A stretch of DNA of 64,000 nucleotides from Madurella fahalii (GCA_029876055.1 CM056875.1:7589001-7653000), one strand, 5' to 3'. Counted from the stretch's first letter, positions 11,903-23,551 are shown. Notes: generated by a model not told the origin, from the letters alone. A program made the numbers and translations.

Positions 11903-13382
11903 CTACATAGGGGGCGACTGCCGTGTGGATCTGGAATTGTTGTTTTGTCCCCTGCCGAAGCTCCGGGACCGCGTGAGAGGCCGCTTGTGACGGCCGCTGC
12001 CACCGCTGCTGCCCCCGATCCGTACCAGCGCAAATCAGTGGTCGTTTTTCGCAAATACCCACAAGGGGTCAGCCGAGGAACACGCCGTGCTGTGCCTAGT
12101 ATTTCCATTGCCCGTGCAAGCCAGGCTTTTCCACCCGCTGTCGCGCTGAGGCTGGAGGAAGCGCCGAGGCCTCAGAGCAGCCAGAAACTCGTCTCCAGCA
12201 CCGAGACGGGGGCGACAGCTTGCATCGCTAGCGGTCCCAAGCAGGAAGCTGAGGGCACAGAAGCCGACAGAAGAGGAGGGACGACCGTCTGTACCCTTGG
12301 CCCGCGCTGAGGAGATGCCGTAAGCCAGACGGAAGGGGGAAAGGCAAGGAACCACCGAACGCCAACCATTGGCCAAGACGGGGGTATCTTTCCCCACAAC
12401 ACCCGCATCGACCTCAACCCAGGCCCGCTCCGGTGCCCAGTGAACATCTGCTAGCGAGGGGCCAGGGTAAACTGGTCCAGCAGCAGCAGCACCCGCCCTT
12501 GCCCCCCAAATCGATCCCATGCTTGGATTTCTTCCCTTGAACGGAAACGGACCCCCGGGAATCAGCCGTCTTTGTTGCTGTGAAAGTTGCGCCCCTCTCC
12601 CGCCGTGGTCGCTACCCCGACCACCCATCCCACCACGCTCTCTGCGGGTGATCTCATTGCCTGTTTTCCTCCCTCCCATCACCTTAGAACGCAGCACAAC
12701 CAGCATCTGAATCAGGAACAAACAGGCCGGCGACTTGGGCTGGCCCGACCATCTTTTCACATCCGGACCGTCAACTCGGCCGTCTCTTTTCTTTCCTCAT
12801 TTGTTGCCGCTTGGTCACGATACCGAGGGGCTACACGCTCTTGGCCACGATTCACGACAGCAACGGCCGTTGCTTTGGTGCTGGGGCGTGCTCCACCAGC
12901 CGACTTGCTTCGTCCCCATATACAACAGCCCTTATTCTCCCCGCTCGCTGTTCCACTACGCTACCTTTTGCGACAAACCCCCCTCCCAAAGCACCCTTCA
13001 AGTGCTTTTTGAGTTGTTGGTTTTATTCATTGTGTCCCCAAGCCGGCCGCTCCCCGCGGTAGCCTTCCTTCCCTCATTCCAACCTCGCCGCATCCGCCTC
13101 CCTTGCATATAACACCACTACCGACGCTCCTTCCTGCCGGAGCCGATCCATCATCGTCTGGTTCCATGCAATAGCCGCCCCCACAAACCCCCCCTTCCCC
13201 CCCCCTTTAAACCGTCGTCGACATCCGACTTCTGTTGCCTTCTCGTACCACACTCGCCACGTCGATTATCTAATATCGAAGTCGCCCGGATTCAACTCCC
13301 CTTTCCCGCTCTTTGCGCCAAACACTCGGTTACTGGTACTCGGACGGGGACAGCCTTCGGCGCAAATCGACACGCATCCATC
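11903..13382. other. Intergenic region and pyrimidine-rich leader of the DnaJ gene
   Basis: No supported gene. The last 800 bases before the DnaJ start are strongly C- and T-rich on the plus strand, with tracts such as CCCCCCTTCCCC near 13190, a composition common in fungal promoters and long 5' leaders of constitutive genes. Confidence 0.45.
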
Positions 13383-15185
13383 ATGAGCACCCTCCCCCCT
13401 GATCCGTGGAAAGCTCTCGGTGTCGAGAGGAACGCAGACAAGTCCGAGATCCGGGCTGCATACAAGAAGCTCGTGCTCAAATGCCACCCAGACAAGGTGC
13501 AGGACGCCACGCTCAAGGCACAAAAGCAGGAAGAGTTCCAAAAGGTCCAGCAGGCGTACGAACTGCTCAATGACGATGCTGAGAAGGCAAAGTACGAGGA
13601 GCAGCTCAGGCTTGCAGAGCTGCAGCGCGCCGCCAAGGTGCACCAGGCGTCGATGAAGAACTCGCCCAACACGTCGGCCCCGCGCACATCCACAAAGTAT
13701 TACGACTTCCGCACTACCGAGCCGGCGTCCAGATACAAGAGCCACTCATCCCCGTCGGGTGGGAAGCTCTACACGTATCACACATCTCCCCACACCCGCT
13801 CGCACGAGGAGATGCCTTCGTCCCGGATCCACCCGCTGTACGAGGAGCCCGATAGGCAGGCTCGGAGAGCAGCAAGTTACGAGAAGCCGTCGAAGCGGGA
13901 TGAAGAGAGGCGGGAGCGCGACAGGGAGGAACGGAGACGCAGAAGAGAGGAAGAAGAATATGCAACGAGCAGGTCACGAGAAAAGGAGCGGGAGAGGGAG
14001 AAGGAGAGGGAGAAAGCCGAGAAAGAAAAAGAGAAAGAACGTGAAGCGCGTAGAGCCGAGAAGAAGCGATTAGAGAAGGAGCGAGAGAAGGAACGGAAGC
14101 GAGAGGCCGAGGAAAAAGCCCGCCGACACAAGCCCTACGTAGAACCCTACGCGGACACTTGCGAGCAACCCTGGGTCGAAGATGAAGTGTATGTCTCATC
14201 CCGCTCAGAGAAGAAGCGGTCATCGAGCAGAAAGTACGATGAGGCGCGCGAGAGAGAGCGGGAGCGGGAGCGAGATCGCGAACGAGATCGGGAACGGGAA
14301 CGGGAACGAGATCGGGAACGGGAACGAGATCGGGAACGGGAACGAGAACGGGAACGGGAACGAGAACGGGAACGAGAACGGGAACGTGAGAAGTCGACCA
14401 TCCGCCGGGCCAAATCCCCACATGCGGTTCTCGCACCAGAGCAAAGTTTCGCCGATGCTGCGAGCTACATCAGTCAGCGGGGAGGCGGCCCCCCGGCAGT
14501 TCCGGCGTTCTGGAAGTCTCAAACCCCTCCGGACTCGTTCCTCGCCCCTCCAATAGTACCGACACCTCCGCCGGCTGACCCCGAGGAAGAGATCGCTCGA
14601 CGCGCATCTACCCGTACGGCGGGGCGCCGTCCGTCCCACGAAGCTGCGAGGTCCAGGGAAAAGTTGAAGCCCGACGCTATCGATATGGGCGGGCCAATTC
14701 CTACGCTTTCCAAATCATACACCACACCTCCTCTGGTCCCGGAATCGCCGCCTCGCGGGAGTCGATCCCACACGACTCCGCTTGAATCGTACGGTCGGCC
14801 CATTCCGTCGCTCTCGCGAGTACAAACCTGGGCCGCCGGCGGCATCGTCGACGACCGGCGAACTCCCGGTTACTTCGACGAGTACGAGTCCGAGGACGAC
14901 CGGGAACGGCGTCACCGGCGGAGTAGTCGCCGTACCCGCTCTCCGGGCGTCAAGACGTCCAAGCTCGAGGCGCAGTACTCGTACAGCGGCTCGCCGACGT
15001 CGTCGAGGCGGTATGCACCCGCTGACGTGCTCGAGGCTCACTCGCCGTCGACGACGTACCCTGGCGTTCCTTTCAAGGTAAAGGAGGCGAGGATTTACGG
15101 ACCCGACGACGTGTCGTACGCAAAGTACCAGCCTACGGCGTATTACTCGCACAGCGGCAACGACGGGTATCCGGTCGCGGCATGA
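13383..15185 (+). CDS. DnaJ (Hsp40) domain protein with Arg-Glu/Asp dipeptide tract
   Basis: A single uninterrupted 600-residue frame. The J domain occupies roughly residues 7-75, with the HPD motif at residues 35-37 in CHPDKV, so it should stimulate Hsp70 ATPase activity. There is no G/F region, zinc-finger domain or C-terminal substrate domain, so this is a class C J protein. Residues about 175-250 are a charged coiled-coil-like stretch rich in Glu, Arg and Lys, and residues about 285-340 form an almost pure alternating Arg-Glu/Arg-Asp tract, resembling the RE/RD-rich regions of RNA-processing proteins. The remainder is disordered and rich in Pro, Ser, Arg and Tyr. No signal peptide or membrane span. 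The J domain is certain; any role in RNA processing is inference from composition. Confidence 0.88.
   Translation: MSTLPPDPWKALGVERNADKSEIRAAYKKLVLKCHPDKVQDATLKAQKQEEFQKVQQAYELLNDDAEKAKYEEQLRLAELQRAAKVHQASMKNSPNTSAPRTSTKYYDFRTTEPASRYKSHSSPSGGKLYTYHTSPHTRSHEEMPSSRIHPLYEEPDRQARRAASYEKPSKRDEERRERDREERRRRREEEEYATSRSREKEREREKEREKAEKEKEKEREARRAEKKRLEKEREKERKREAEEKARRHKPYVEPYADTCEQPWVEDEVYVSSRSEKKRSSSRKYDEARERERERERDRERDRERERERDRERERDREREREREREREREREREREKSTIRRAKSPHAVLAPEQSFADAASYISQRGGGPPAVPAFWKSQTPPDSFLAPPIVPTPPPADPEEEIARRASTRTAGRRPSHEAARSREKLKPDAIDMGGPIPTLSKSYTTPPLVPESPPRGSRSHTTPLESYGRPIPSLSRVQTWAAGGIVDDRRTPGYFDEYESEDDRERRHRRSSRRTRSPGVKTSKLEAQYSYSGSPTSSRRYAPADVLEAHSPSTTYPGVPFKVKEARIYGPDDVSYAKYQPTAYYSHSGNDGYPVAA
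14239..14394 (+). repeat. Coding Arg-Glu/Arg-Asp microsatellite
   Basis: A degenerate hexanucleotide repeat of alternating CGN/CGR and GAR/GAY codons inside the DnaJ gene (units such as GAACGG and GAACGA). It encodes about 50 residues of alternating basic and acidic residues. Slippage here would stay in frame when whole hexamers change. Confidence 0.85.
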
Positions 15186-17182
15186 GTTCTATTGCCATGA
15201 CGGGGAATGCCGTCCATTGCACGTGCGGGACCATTCACCTCGAGACGGTTGCCGACGACCGCTCGGTTTCAAGGCGAGTATATTCCCGCGCTTGATGTAT
15301 TTTCGGCATTTCCCCCCCCCCCTTTTTTTTTTTCTATAATCTTTAATCATGAGCGGGGGGGTCTGGGATACGGTTATGATGATGATTGCAGACGATCCAG
15401 TTATCGTAGCAGGTTTGTTTTTCCCCTCGTGGCATATTTCCTCCTTTGTCTCGAGGCGCTCAGGAGCACTAAGGGATGTGTGGTGGTAACTTGGGACTTG
15501 GACTATCACGTCTGTCTTCTTCTCTATTTCATATTGGTCTCTTTACTTTTTCATTTACATGAGCCGAAAGACTTCATGAAAAAAAAAACAAGTAACGAAC
15601 CAGTCGTGTCTTTATATGACAGGAACTTTTTTTCAATGACTTTCCCTTTCGTGTTTTCCTTTTTTCTTTGGGTGATGGCATTGGCATCTGAGGGGACTGG
15701 CATTGGGTGGACAAGATCATGGAAGGAAAGGACCGGAAGGCAGACACAGGCGAAGATGGGGAGGGTTATGGTGAGACGTGGGAATGGGATTGGGATTGGA
15801 ATACGGAAAGGACAACGCAACGCAATCGAGGCTGTGCATGCAACGAGCCTTGTTGTTTACAACGCTTGGTCAGTTGGCCACCGCCTCTAGATTGGCGCCA
15901 ACTCTGTTGTTTACCTACTCGGACTGAACCGGTCTGAGATGACGATTTCCCCACGATGGCATGGAATGGAATGGCATGGAATGACTGGATGAGAGTTTCT
16001 TGTTTGCTCTTTATTTTATTTTCATCTTTATTTTTCCCTTTCCTTCCTTTTGGGGGTTGGGAAATTTTTTCCCCAAGATCATTTATTGCTGTTTATCTTT
16101 TTCCCTTCTCTCCAGATTCCACATGTACCTAGTTTAACATGAAATGGGGGCGCGAGCTGCGACATAACCCCGCCAACAGACACATATGAACAGACTACTT
16201 ATGCATATTATCTCTTGAGATGTTTCCATTTGCTGCTTCGCGGGGGGGTTGGGGTTGGGGATGGATCGAGTTGACTCGTTCATCATGTCTTGCATTCTTC
16301 TTTTACATTTCCGCGGCATTCAAGCAAGAAGGAAAGGGGAGACATTTGTTCATCCATGGCCGTGGTGTTCAGCAGGGCCTTTTTACACTCGCTTTTCCAC
16401 TTTGGGCAGTCCTTTTGCTATCGGGCGATGGGAATTGGAATGGAAAGGGACAGGGACCACAATGGCTACTGGATGGATCGACACGGTGGTCAACGCAATG
16501 GGAAGGAGAATACACAGCGACGGAACGAAACCCGCAGCTCCGAATGACTCGGGAAGCGCGATAGCGGCTGGCCCAGTATCGTGTTCGTAGCTACCGGCCT
16601 CAGATGTGCCGAGGGAGAAGGGAGTGGCTGACTACCTTAGCTGGCTACCCAATTCAAGCAGTGTCAGATGACGATGATGCTTTGGGATTCTGTTTCCTCT
16701 ACCTCGCAAGGTTTGATTTCTATTTGCTGCGAGCTTTATATCGCCCTGCCGACTACGTAATTCTACAGGGAGGCAAAATGTAAGCTATGCACGGTTTCTA
16801 TGTGGCCCCAGTCCCGGTTGGTGTATCATCACCCGCTGCATTTGTTGCTGTGTCTAAAAGGGTATCCAATCGCTTGACAGAATCCTTCCTGAAGCCTTGC
16901 TTTTTTATCGGCTCGATCCGCTAAGCTGGCCATCCGTGGCGCCACGTTAGCCGTACCAACAACTTTGGGCAGGATCTCGGGAGGCGTGTTGTTCCCGGTC
17001 GGATGCCTTTTCCGCGTTCATGTCATGCCGGCTCGGGTCTTCCGAGTGGTAGAGGGCCAAGCCGGCTGGCATGGCTGGCATGGCTGGCATGTTCTCCAAG
17101 GTCCGCGGGCATTGGAGCAAAAGTGTACCACGTGCCACTGACGGCTCGCCTCACATTCGAGCCTCGACTGGTCCCGCCGGCA
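15186..17182. other. Intergenic region between convergent DnaJ and sterol acyltransferase genes
   Basis: About 2 kb with no supported gene. It contains 3' UTR-like low-complexity DNA: a C9-T10 tract near 15312-15332, AT-rich stretches near 15575-15640 and 16010-16110, and GGAATGG-type short repeats near 15960-15985. It lies between two genes that converge, so both terminators should be here. Confidence 0.45.
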
Positions 17183-19047
17183 TTATACCAAGACATAGAG
17201 TGAGCAGATCTGCAAGACAAACATGGCTTCCTATCAGCACTCTGCTGTCTTCCCTCGGTGGAGACGTGTGGGAACGAAACTTACCAGGCTTAGCCCCAGA
17301 ATCATGCTGCACCAAAAGCAGACGTTATTCAGCGTCTTCCTACCCCTGACCCATCTCGTCCGCTGCAGCATGACGATTGGCAGCTGCAACATCTGGCAGA
17401 TGAAGCCGTAGCCACGCAGCTTCTTGGTGATGCAAGCCATGACGATCTCGTGACCGACGGCGCTGATGAGGAATGTGATGACGGTTGCGTTGGCCTTGCC
17501 GATGTGCGGCCGGCTGGCGCTGTAGACATGGCGGCGGAGGAAGCTGTAGACGGGCACGTTCCACTCCCGCGAGAACTCCATCCAGTCGGTACTGTTCCAC
17601 CAGTCGCTGTAAAAGTGCCGGTCTGCGAAGCGCGTGATCTCGGCGAAGGCGCCGAGCACGTACTCAAAGATGACAAGGAAGACGAGGAGGAAGGTCAGCA
17701 TGAAGGGGAAGAGCAGCCACGAGATTGTCTCTGCGAGGACGAGAAGCACCTCAAGCGCTGTCAGGGGGGAGTCGGCCGTCCGCAGCGCTGGGTCCAGTCT
17801 TCGGGAGGCGTCGGTCAAGGCCGGTAGGATGAACTCTTCCGAGATGACGGTGAGCAGGAATATACACCCGAATGTGGCAGCGACTTTGGACAGGAGGTTC
17901 TGCCAATCAATCCGGTCGTTGCGGGGATATTCGATCTCATAACACAGCGTCGGACAGCAAATGTAGTCGAGGTAGTTCGACCAGGTGAGGTTGGCTGGGT
18001 ACGTGATATTGCCGATGGGACTGGTTAACTCGCGGGCCAGATCCTCGCGGAGCTGGGCAATCTCATCGGCGTCGCAGTCAACTTCATCCTTCTCGTGCTG
18101 GCCTTTCCCATTCGCTTGGGACCTCTTCGGGCTGGCCACAGTGCCCATGGGGTTGTCAGTGGTCGGGTAGAGATAGGCCGGCGCTCGCGATGCGGTGGAC
18201 GGGTCATCGAGGGCGCGCAGACGCTTTTCAGTCTCGCTCAGGTGGCCGTTGTAGAAAGCGTATGAGTGCATCTTCATGAGGAGCACCATGGTGTGGAGCA
18301 GCAGGAAGACCTGGGCTGTCCATGTCCAGTCCAGCAGGAACGGCACGGCGACCCAGAGGGCCAGCCACAGAACCTGGTACAGGCTCATTATAGCCATACC
18401 ACCCTTGTTCCATGTCAGAGCGCCATCAGCTGGCGCAGCGCGGAAAACTTTGTGTAAGGGGAAGGCGACGGCGGTGCTAGCGGCCATCAGGAAGTCGGCG
18501 ATGGCTAGGTGCCATAGCTTGACGGTGAACAGACCCCAGATCTGAACGCGGAGCGGATATCCAGTGTCCTTGATATTGCGTAACATGGTGGTTATGGCCA
18601 TGATGGCGAGGCCTATCCAGAAGAGGTTGAAGAAGCCATGGAAGTCGCGATAGTCGCTACTCGGATCGAAGTGGGAGACGCGACTCGCGAATTCGATAGT
18701 GGGGAAGATGCGCCGGCGCTGCTCTGCGCGTACCTGCTTCCGTGCTGTCGAGAGCGACTTGACGGAGGGCGGCGCGTCAATGGGTACCGGCGTCGAGCGG
18801 CCACTGAAGAAGAGCAACAGACGGTGAGTGCCAGACGGTCCAGGACCCGAGGTGGAGAGGGGGGGGGGCGCCGGCAGACTTACCTCGTCATGCCGGTCGC
18901 ACATCCATTGTTGGACAACTCGAGAGCGCCATTGGTCTCCGAAGCGTTGCTGATTTGCGACAGCTGCGAATGGACGGGCTTTCGGGGCCGGGGCCGCAAG
19001 ATGCGATCGCCGTTTCCGTCCGAGACATCGGCCGAAGTGGACGCCAT
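17183..19047 (-). CDS. are2: Sterol O-acyltransferase (ARE2/SOAT, MBOAT family)
   Basis: Three exons (19047-18884, 18803-17285, 17209-17183) encode 569 residues. The enzyme esterifies ergosterol with acyl-CoA in the ER membrane for storage in lipid droplets. Family marks are present: LCYEIEYPRN, the FYSDWWN box at residues 452-458 and the catalytic His506 in VGHEIVMACITKKL. Eight or so hydrophobic segments are readable. Intron 1 is GTAAGT...TTCAG and closes at an AGT serine codon; intron 2 (17284-17210) is GTAAGT...TGCAG and adds a last exon of only eight codons ending SLYVLV, which matches ARE-type C-termini; without it the frame would run into an unrelated tail. The tyrosine-rich ER motifs separate it from DGAT2; DGAT1 is the nearest alternative but the FYSDWWN/EIEYPR pair favours a sterol acyltransferase. 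Confidence 0.9.
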
Positions 19048-21181
19048 GATGCCGGCAGGTCGGCGGTAACGCAATCACCAAAACCGGCTGTACGCCACGC
19101 TTCCTTTCCTTTACTTTCCTTTTCCACCCGCGCACCTGACTTCAAGGCGCAGTCCGGCGGCCAGATTGGGCAAGGTATTTCACGACGGAGACAACAGGAG
19201 ATGAGCGGTGGATTCGATTGCTGATCGACCTCGTTGACGTTCATTCGCACTTGGCAGGCATTGGTTGCCGAAGACAAGACACCCGGGAATCGTTCAGTAT
19301 AATCACCCACGAGATATGCAAACCGTGTCGTCGGCCATGCTTGCTGACACTTTTTAACAGCAGCATAGGATGGATTGGTGATCGCCTCACTTTCTATCCG
19401 CACCTACGGATGGATTCCCGTCTCTAACCAACCGCCTTCGCATTAGGTCCTGGTCAAGTTACGTCACGTCCACGTGACATCTCCATAACGGGCTCTTCTA
19501 GAAAGAAAATAAACGGGAAATCCGACGCTCGGTATCAGCCTCGGTGTGGGGTCGAACTGCGTCTGGCTTGATGAAAGACGTGACGCACTATAAATGGGGC
19601 GCTCGCGGAAGGTGTCCGATGGGACGATACGCACAGCGGGCATCCGGCAATCGCGGCATTCCTCGTTTCAAGCCATCCATCGGCTGTCTCGGTAGGCACA
19701 GTCAGGCATCGCAGGTCCCGTCCTCTTTGGGGAAAGCCGTTGAAGCCGTGTTACATCAAAGACTGCGATTGCAGCGAGGCAGTGCAGTCATCCCGTTGGG
19801 AGCACGCAGAAGCGGCTCGAAGTCGCTTGTGTGACGGGCCCAAGATGTTCGTTCCAGTTGGGCGACCAATTGCTGACGAGGATTGACCATCGTGGTGTTG
19901 CGGGGCACAGCGAGGGGCTCATCGTTGTCTCTTATTTCATCCTTCCCTTCCCCCCACCCTTTCGATCTTTTTGCTGCCAGACCCAAACTTGAGAAACACG
20001 AAAGGCAAGTGATAGGGGAAGAGCTCCCAGCCTTGTCAGATATCTCCCCGAGCCCTCGTTGGACGGGGCCTGGCGAGGGGCATCCCAGTGGCTAAACTTT
20101 GTTCTCTATCTGCATGTAGGCCGATAAGGCTTACTGAGAGGGCGGCAAGGGCTTTGTGCCCGCAAATGCAGCTAAGAATATCCCGTCTTCCTTGCATAAG
20201 GTTTTGCAGTAGAAACGGTAGAGACGGCGGGGAGGGGTTAGATGCTTTTAGAAACGGCCGGTCCTCAGTTGCGCCTGGTGCCTCGTCGCGGGCCTCCCAC
20301 CAACAACCTTAATTATGTCCACGGCATCTGGCCATTGGCTACTCGGTCAATCGTTCTTCAGGTTTAGGTACCCGACGACGGCGCCATGTCTTTGACCCTT
20401 TTCTATTCCCCGGTTTCAGAACCGCCCGTCTTTTCTTCTTAGAGTCCTTGTCCATGCTCGAGGTCTCGTGATGGAACAAAATGAACTTCCAGCTTCTGAT
20501 CCGACGGGGGCCAGGGGATGACGCCAGTGTCGGCTCCGTTTAATGCCGTTGGGGCTCGCCTGACCCGCGCCCCTGGTTGACAATGGGCGGCTTGTAATTT
20601 TATTCAGATTCAACGTTACCTCCAAGTTCTGCGGCCCTTATTGCAGAGTGGAGTGTGAGATCACCAACCTGTGGTCACAAGCACACAAGCCCATGCTCTC
20701 TGCAACAAAGAAATCGAAATTAGACTTTCCCAGACATCCACGGACGCGTCTAAGCTTCTAGCTCAGTACTAGCCTGACGCCCCGGCCACGCCCTAGTCGG
20801 TGGACCGGCGCGCAAGAGACCCTTGATTAATCACGGCCTCTCCGTTTCCATTCCATGCGAGTGCACTCCGATCAAGGCGATCCCTTGGGGTGTCAATCTT
20901 TGGCTGGCTGCAAGTAGCTGCTGTGTTCGACTGCAGGGAAGCCTGGACAGGACCCACCTGCGGTCCTCCACTCCAAACCGCCCACACCCCCCCTCCCCCT
21001 TCCAAGCCTAGTGTAGCCGGCGAGCCAACGACCCACTAATTTCCAACCAAAGTCGCAGGGCGTCCAAGCACAACCCTTCCTGCTGGACGCATCTTCTCCA
21101 GCGTCACGCCGTCCCGGCGACAAAGTCCCCCCCCCCCCCCCCCCAAACCTTCCGCTGCCTTGACCCGACTCAAGCGCAGCC
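19048..21181. other. Divergent intergenic region between ARE2 and the protein kinase
   Basis: About 2.1 kb carrying the promoters of two divergent genes. No supported reading frame. Immediately upstream of the kinase start (21127-21144) is an uninterrupted run of 18 cytosines in a C-rich leader. Confidence 0.45.
21127..21144. repeat. C18 homopolymer in the kinase leader
   Basis: Eighteen consecutive C residues end 37 bases before the kinase ATG. Homopolymers of this length are prone to length errors in sequencing and to slippage in vivo. Confidence 0.9.
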
Positions 21182-23551
21182 ATGTCCTCAAAGTCGCCTC
21201 AACCCCAATCTCAATCAATACCTCAGTCGCAGTTATCAGACAGCCACGGCGACGCAGAGAGCCACCATGGCCGTTTCATGGACCCAGAGACTGCGATAGC
21301 CTTCGCCGAGGCCCTCAATCAGTACAATGCCAGCGCTAACTCGGCCGTCGTCATAACCGCTCCCTTGGCTCGCGACACGACATCATATACCGCGCCTGCA
21401 TCTGCATCCGCATCCGCATTGACCCCACGCCCACCACCCGGAAGCCCGGTCCAGTTCCGTTCTTACACCATCGCCCCGTCCCCGCCCGTCCCGCCACCTG
21501 GCTCCCTCTCTTCGTCGCCGTCTGCCTCAGCTCAGCAGCACGTCCAAGACTCGACTCGCGTCGCCCAATCACCCGACCGCCTGACCTATCCAGCGACGGA
21601 CGCTCTGCGCCTGCAGACTGAGCCTTTCCCAACATCGGCCCAAATACTCGATACCGGCAGCAGCTTCGCGACACCCGTCAAGTCGGCGAAACGACCAGCC
21701 CTGTCCCTCCAACACAAGTCCTCCGCCCAGTCCCTGCGGCCTATTACTAGAACACCGAGTCTCAAGACCGGCGGCTTATCCGGCGCTTTCGGCTCCGCCT
21801 CGGCTGCCAGCTCCACCGTGCCGAGCCCCGCCATTTCCGCCATGGGCGACGTCACGCCGCTCCCTTCCCCCCTCCTCTCGACCGATTCCCCGGGTCCATG
21901 GAAGCAGTTGGTCAGGCGGACCTCGCGTGAGACGCCGCCCTTGTATTTGGGGGCAGCCCATACCGACGGGACGGTTTCGAAGAACACAAGAAAGGCATAT
22001 GCGGGGCTCACATCCTGGCCTGCACAGGCGGACGCCGCCAATGAGACACAGAATGGCGGGCTGGCGCACCCCCAGACGCACACGAGGAACAGGAGCATCA
22101 GCGAGTACATCCCGGATCCCATGCTGATACCCAAGCGCATGTCCACCGTGTCCGGGACCCGGGTCAAGACGGCCGACTTGAAGAGCGCGGCGGAGGGGCA
22201 TCTGCGCCGGGAGCCCCACCTGTCCGAGGCGAGGGGACTGACGCCCATCGAGAAGCCGCCGACGCCGCCGCCGAGCGAGGCTTCATTGAGCGCCACGGAT
22301 TCGTCATCGGTCGCTGGGTCTCGATCCAGCATCAGCAGTAAACAGTCACGAGCCGAATATTTTGAGGCGTACGGCCGGTACGACAAGAAGCGACGCCGGT
22401 GGCGGGCCGTCAGGGTGTTGGGCCAGGGCACTTTCAGCCAGGTCGTTCTTGCCACAAGCCAGACGTCTTCTTCGCCGTCGGATGACGAGGGCTACAATTC
22501 TGGCAGCGGCCCGCATAGCCCCGAACCGACGCCCCAACGTGAACGGCGTTCCCTAGTGGCCGTCAAGATCTGCGAGCATGGACCCAGAGGTGGCGCGTCC
22601 GAGGACCGCATTGAGATGAGCCTGAAGCGAGAGCTTGAGATCATGCAGAGCATCCGGCACCCGTCCCTCGTCAACCTCAAGGCATGGAGCATAGAGCCGA
22701 CGCGGGCCATCCTCGTGTTGAGCTACTACCCGGGCGGGGACCTATTCGAGGTTGCCACCGGTCATCGCGAGGTTCTAAGTCCCCAACTCGTGCGCCGCAT
22801 GTTCGCCGAACTGGTCGGCGCAGTGACCTATCTCCACGACATGAAGATTGTCCACCGAGACATCAAACTCGAGAGTAAGCAACCCATTCCCCCCCTCCCC
22901 CCCAACCTCAGTCCTTCTCCCTCGGCCCAATGCACACGTTACTCACACTTCCCACCTACAGACGTCCTAGTCAACCTCCCCCCGACTGAACTCGCCTCCC
23001 CATCGACCGACTGGACGACGTACCCTTACCCAGTTATCACCCTCACCGACCTGGGCCTGTCGCGCCGCATCGCCGACGACGAGAAACTCGAGACACGCTG
23101 CGGGTCGGATGATTACGCCGCCCCCGAGGTCATCATGGGCCAGCCCTACGATGGCCGCGCAACCGACGCCTGGTCTCTCGGCGTACTACTGTACGCCCTC
23201 CTCGAAGCCCGCCTCCCTTTTGACCCCCCGCCCGGGGTGGGCGACCACGCCGTGCAGATGCGCATGCGCAGCCGGACGAGCCACAGGATCGCGCGGGTCG
23301 AGTGGCGGTGGTTCGAGTACGGCGCGAGGGAGGGCGAGGAAGGGGAAGGGGATCACGAGGCTGACCTGGCCAGGTTCGAGGCGAGAGGGTTAAGGGGCGC
23401 CATGGAGGTCGTCGAGGGTTTGTTGAAGCGCGCGAGGAGCAGATGGCCTCTGACCAAGGTTGCGCAGACGGAGTGGGTCAAGGGGGGCATCTGTGTCGGT
23501 GGTGACGGGATCAAGTTCCGGGAGGAGGAGGAGGGGGAGGAGGTTTTATGA
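21182..23551 (+). CDS. Serine/threonine protein kinase with DLG in place of DFG
   Basis: Two exons (21182-22874 and 22962-23551) encode 760 residues. The first 390 are disordered and rich in Ser, Pro and Thr. The kinase domain starts near residue 400 with GQGTFSQV (glycine loop), then VAVKI (ATP-binding lysine), HRDIKLEN (catalytic loop), TDLGLS and AAPEVIMG. The magnesium motif is DLG, which usually still allows activity. The 87-nt intron (GTAAGC...CTACAG) is divisible by three and stop-free, so an unspliced reading adds 29 residues in the middle of the catalytic loop; splicing restores the canonical KLEN. The tail is acidic (REEEEGEEVL). The protein looks like a fungal CAMK-related kinase, but I cannot assign an ortholog. 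Confidence 0.85.
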   Translation: MSSKSPQPQSQSIPQSQLSDSHGDAESHHGRFMDPETAIAFAEALNQYNASANSAVVITAPLARDTTSYTAPASASASALTPRPPPGSPVQFRSYTIAPSPPVPPPGSLSSSPSASAQQHVQDSTRVAQSPDRLTYPATDALRLQTEPFPTSAQILDTGSSFATPVKSAKRPALSLQHKSSAQSLRPITRTPSLKTGGLSGAFGSASAASSTVPSPAISAMGDVTPLPSPLLSTDSPGPWKQLVRRTSRETPPLYLGAAHTDGTVSKNTRKAYAGLTSWPAQADAANETQNGGLAHPQTHTRNRSISEYIPDPMLIPKRMSTVSGTRVKTADLKSAAEGHLRREPHLSEARGLTPIEKPPTPPPSEASLSATDSSSVAGSRSSISSKQSRAEYFEAYGRYDKKRRRWRAVRVLGQGTFSQVVLATSQTSSSPSDDEGYNSGSGPHSPEPTPQRERRSLVAVKICEHGPRGGASEDRIEMSLKRELEIMQSIRHPSLVNLKAWSIEPTRAILVLSYYPGGDLFEVATGHREVLSPQLVRRMFAELVGAVTYLHDMKIVHRDIKLESKQPIPPLPPNLSPSPSAQCTRYSHFPPTDVLVNLPPTELASPSTDWTTYPYPVITLTDLGLSRRIADDEKLETRCGSDDYAAPEVIMGQPYDGRATDAWSLGVLLYALLEARLPFDPPPGVGDHAVQMRMRSRTSHRIARVEWRWFEYGAREGEEGEGDHEADLARFEARGLRGAMEVVEGLLKRARSRWPLTKVAQTEWVKGGICVGGDGIKFREEEEGEEVL

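Noticed and set aside
7737..13382. Repeat-induced point mutation as explanation of the gene-poor block
   Set aside because: The block is not visibly AT-rich, and long open frames persist on both strands, unlike heavily RIP-mutated DNA; exact RIP indices were not computed.
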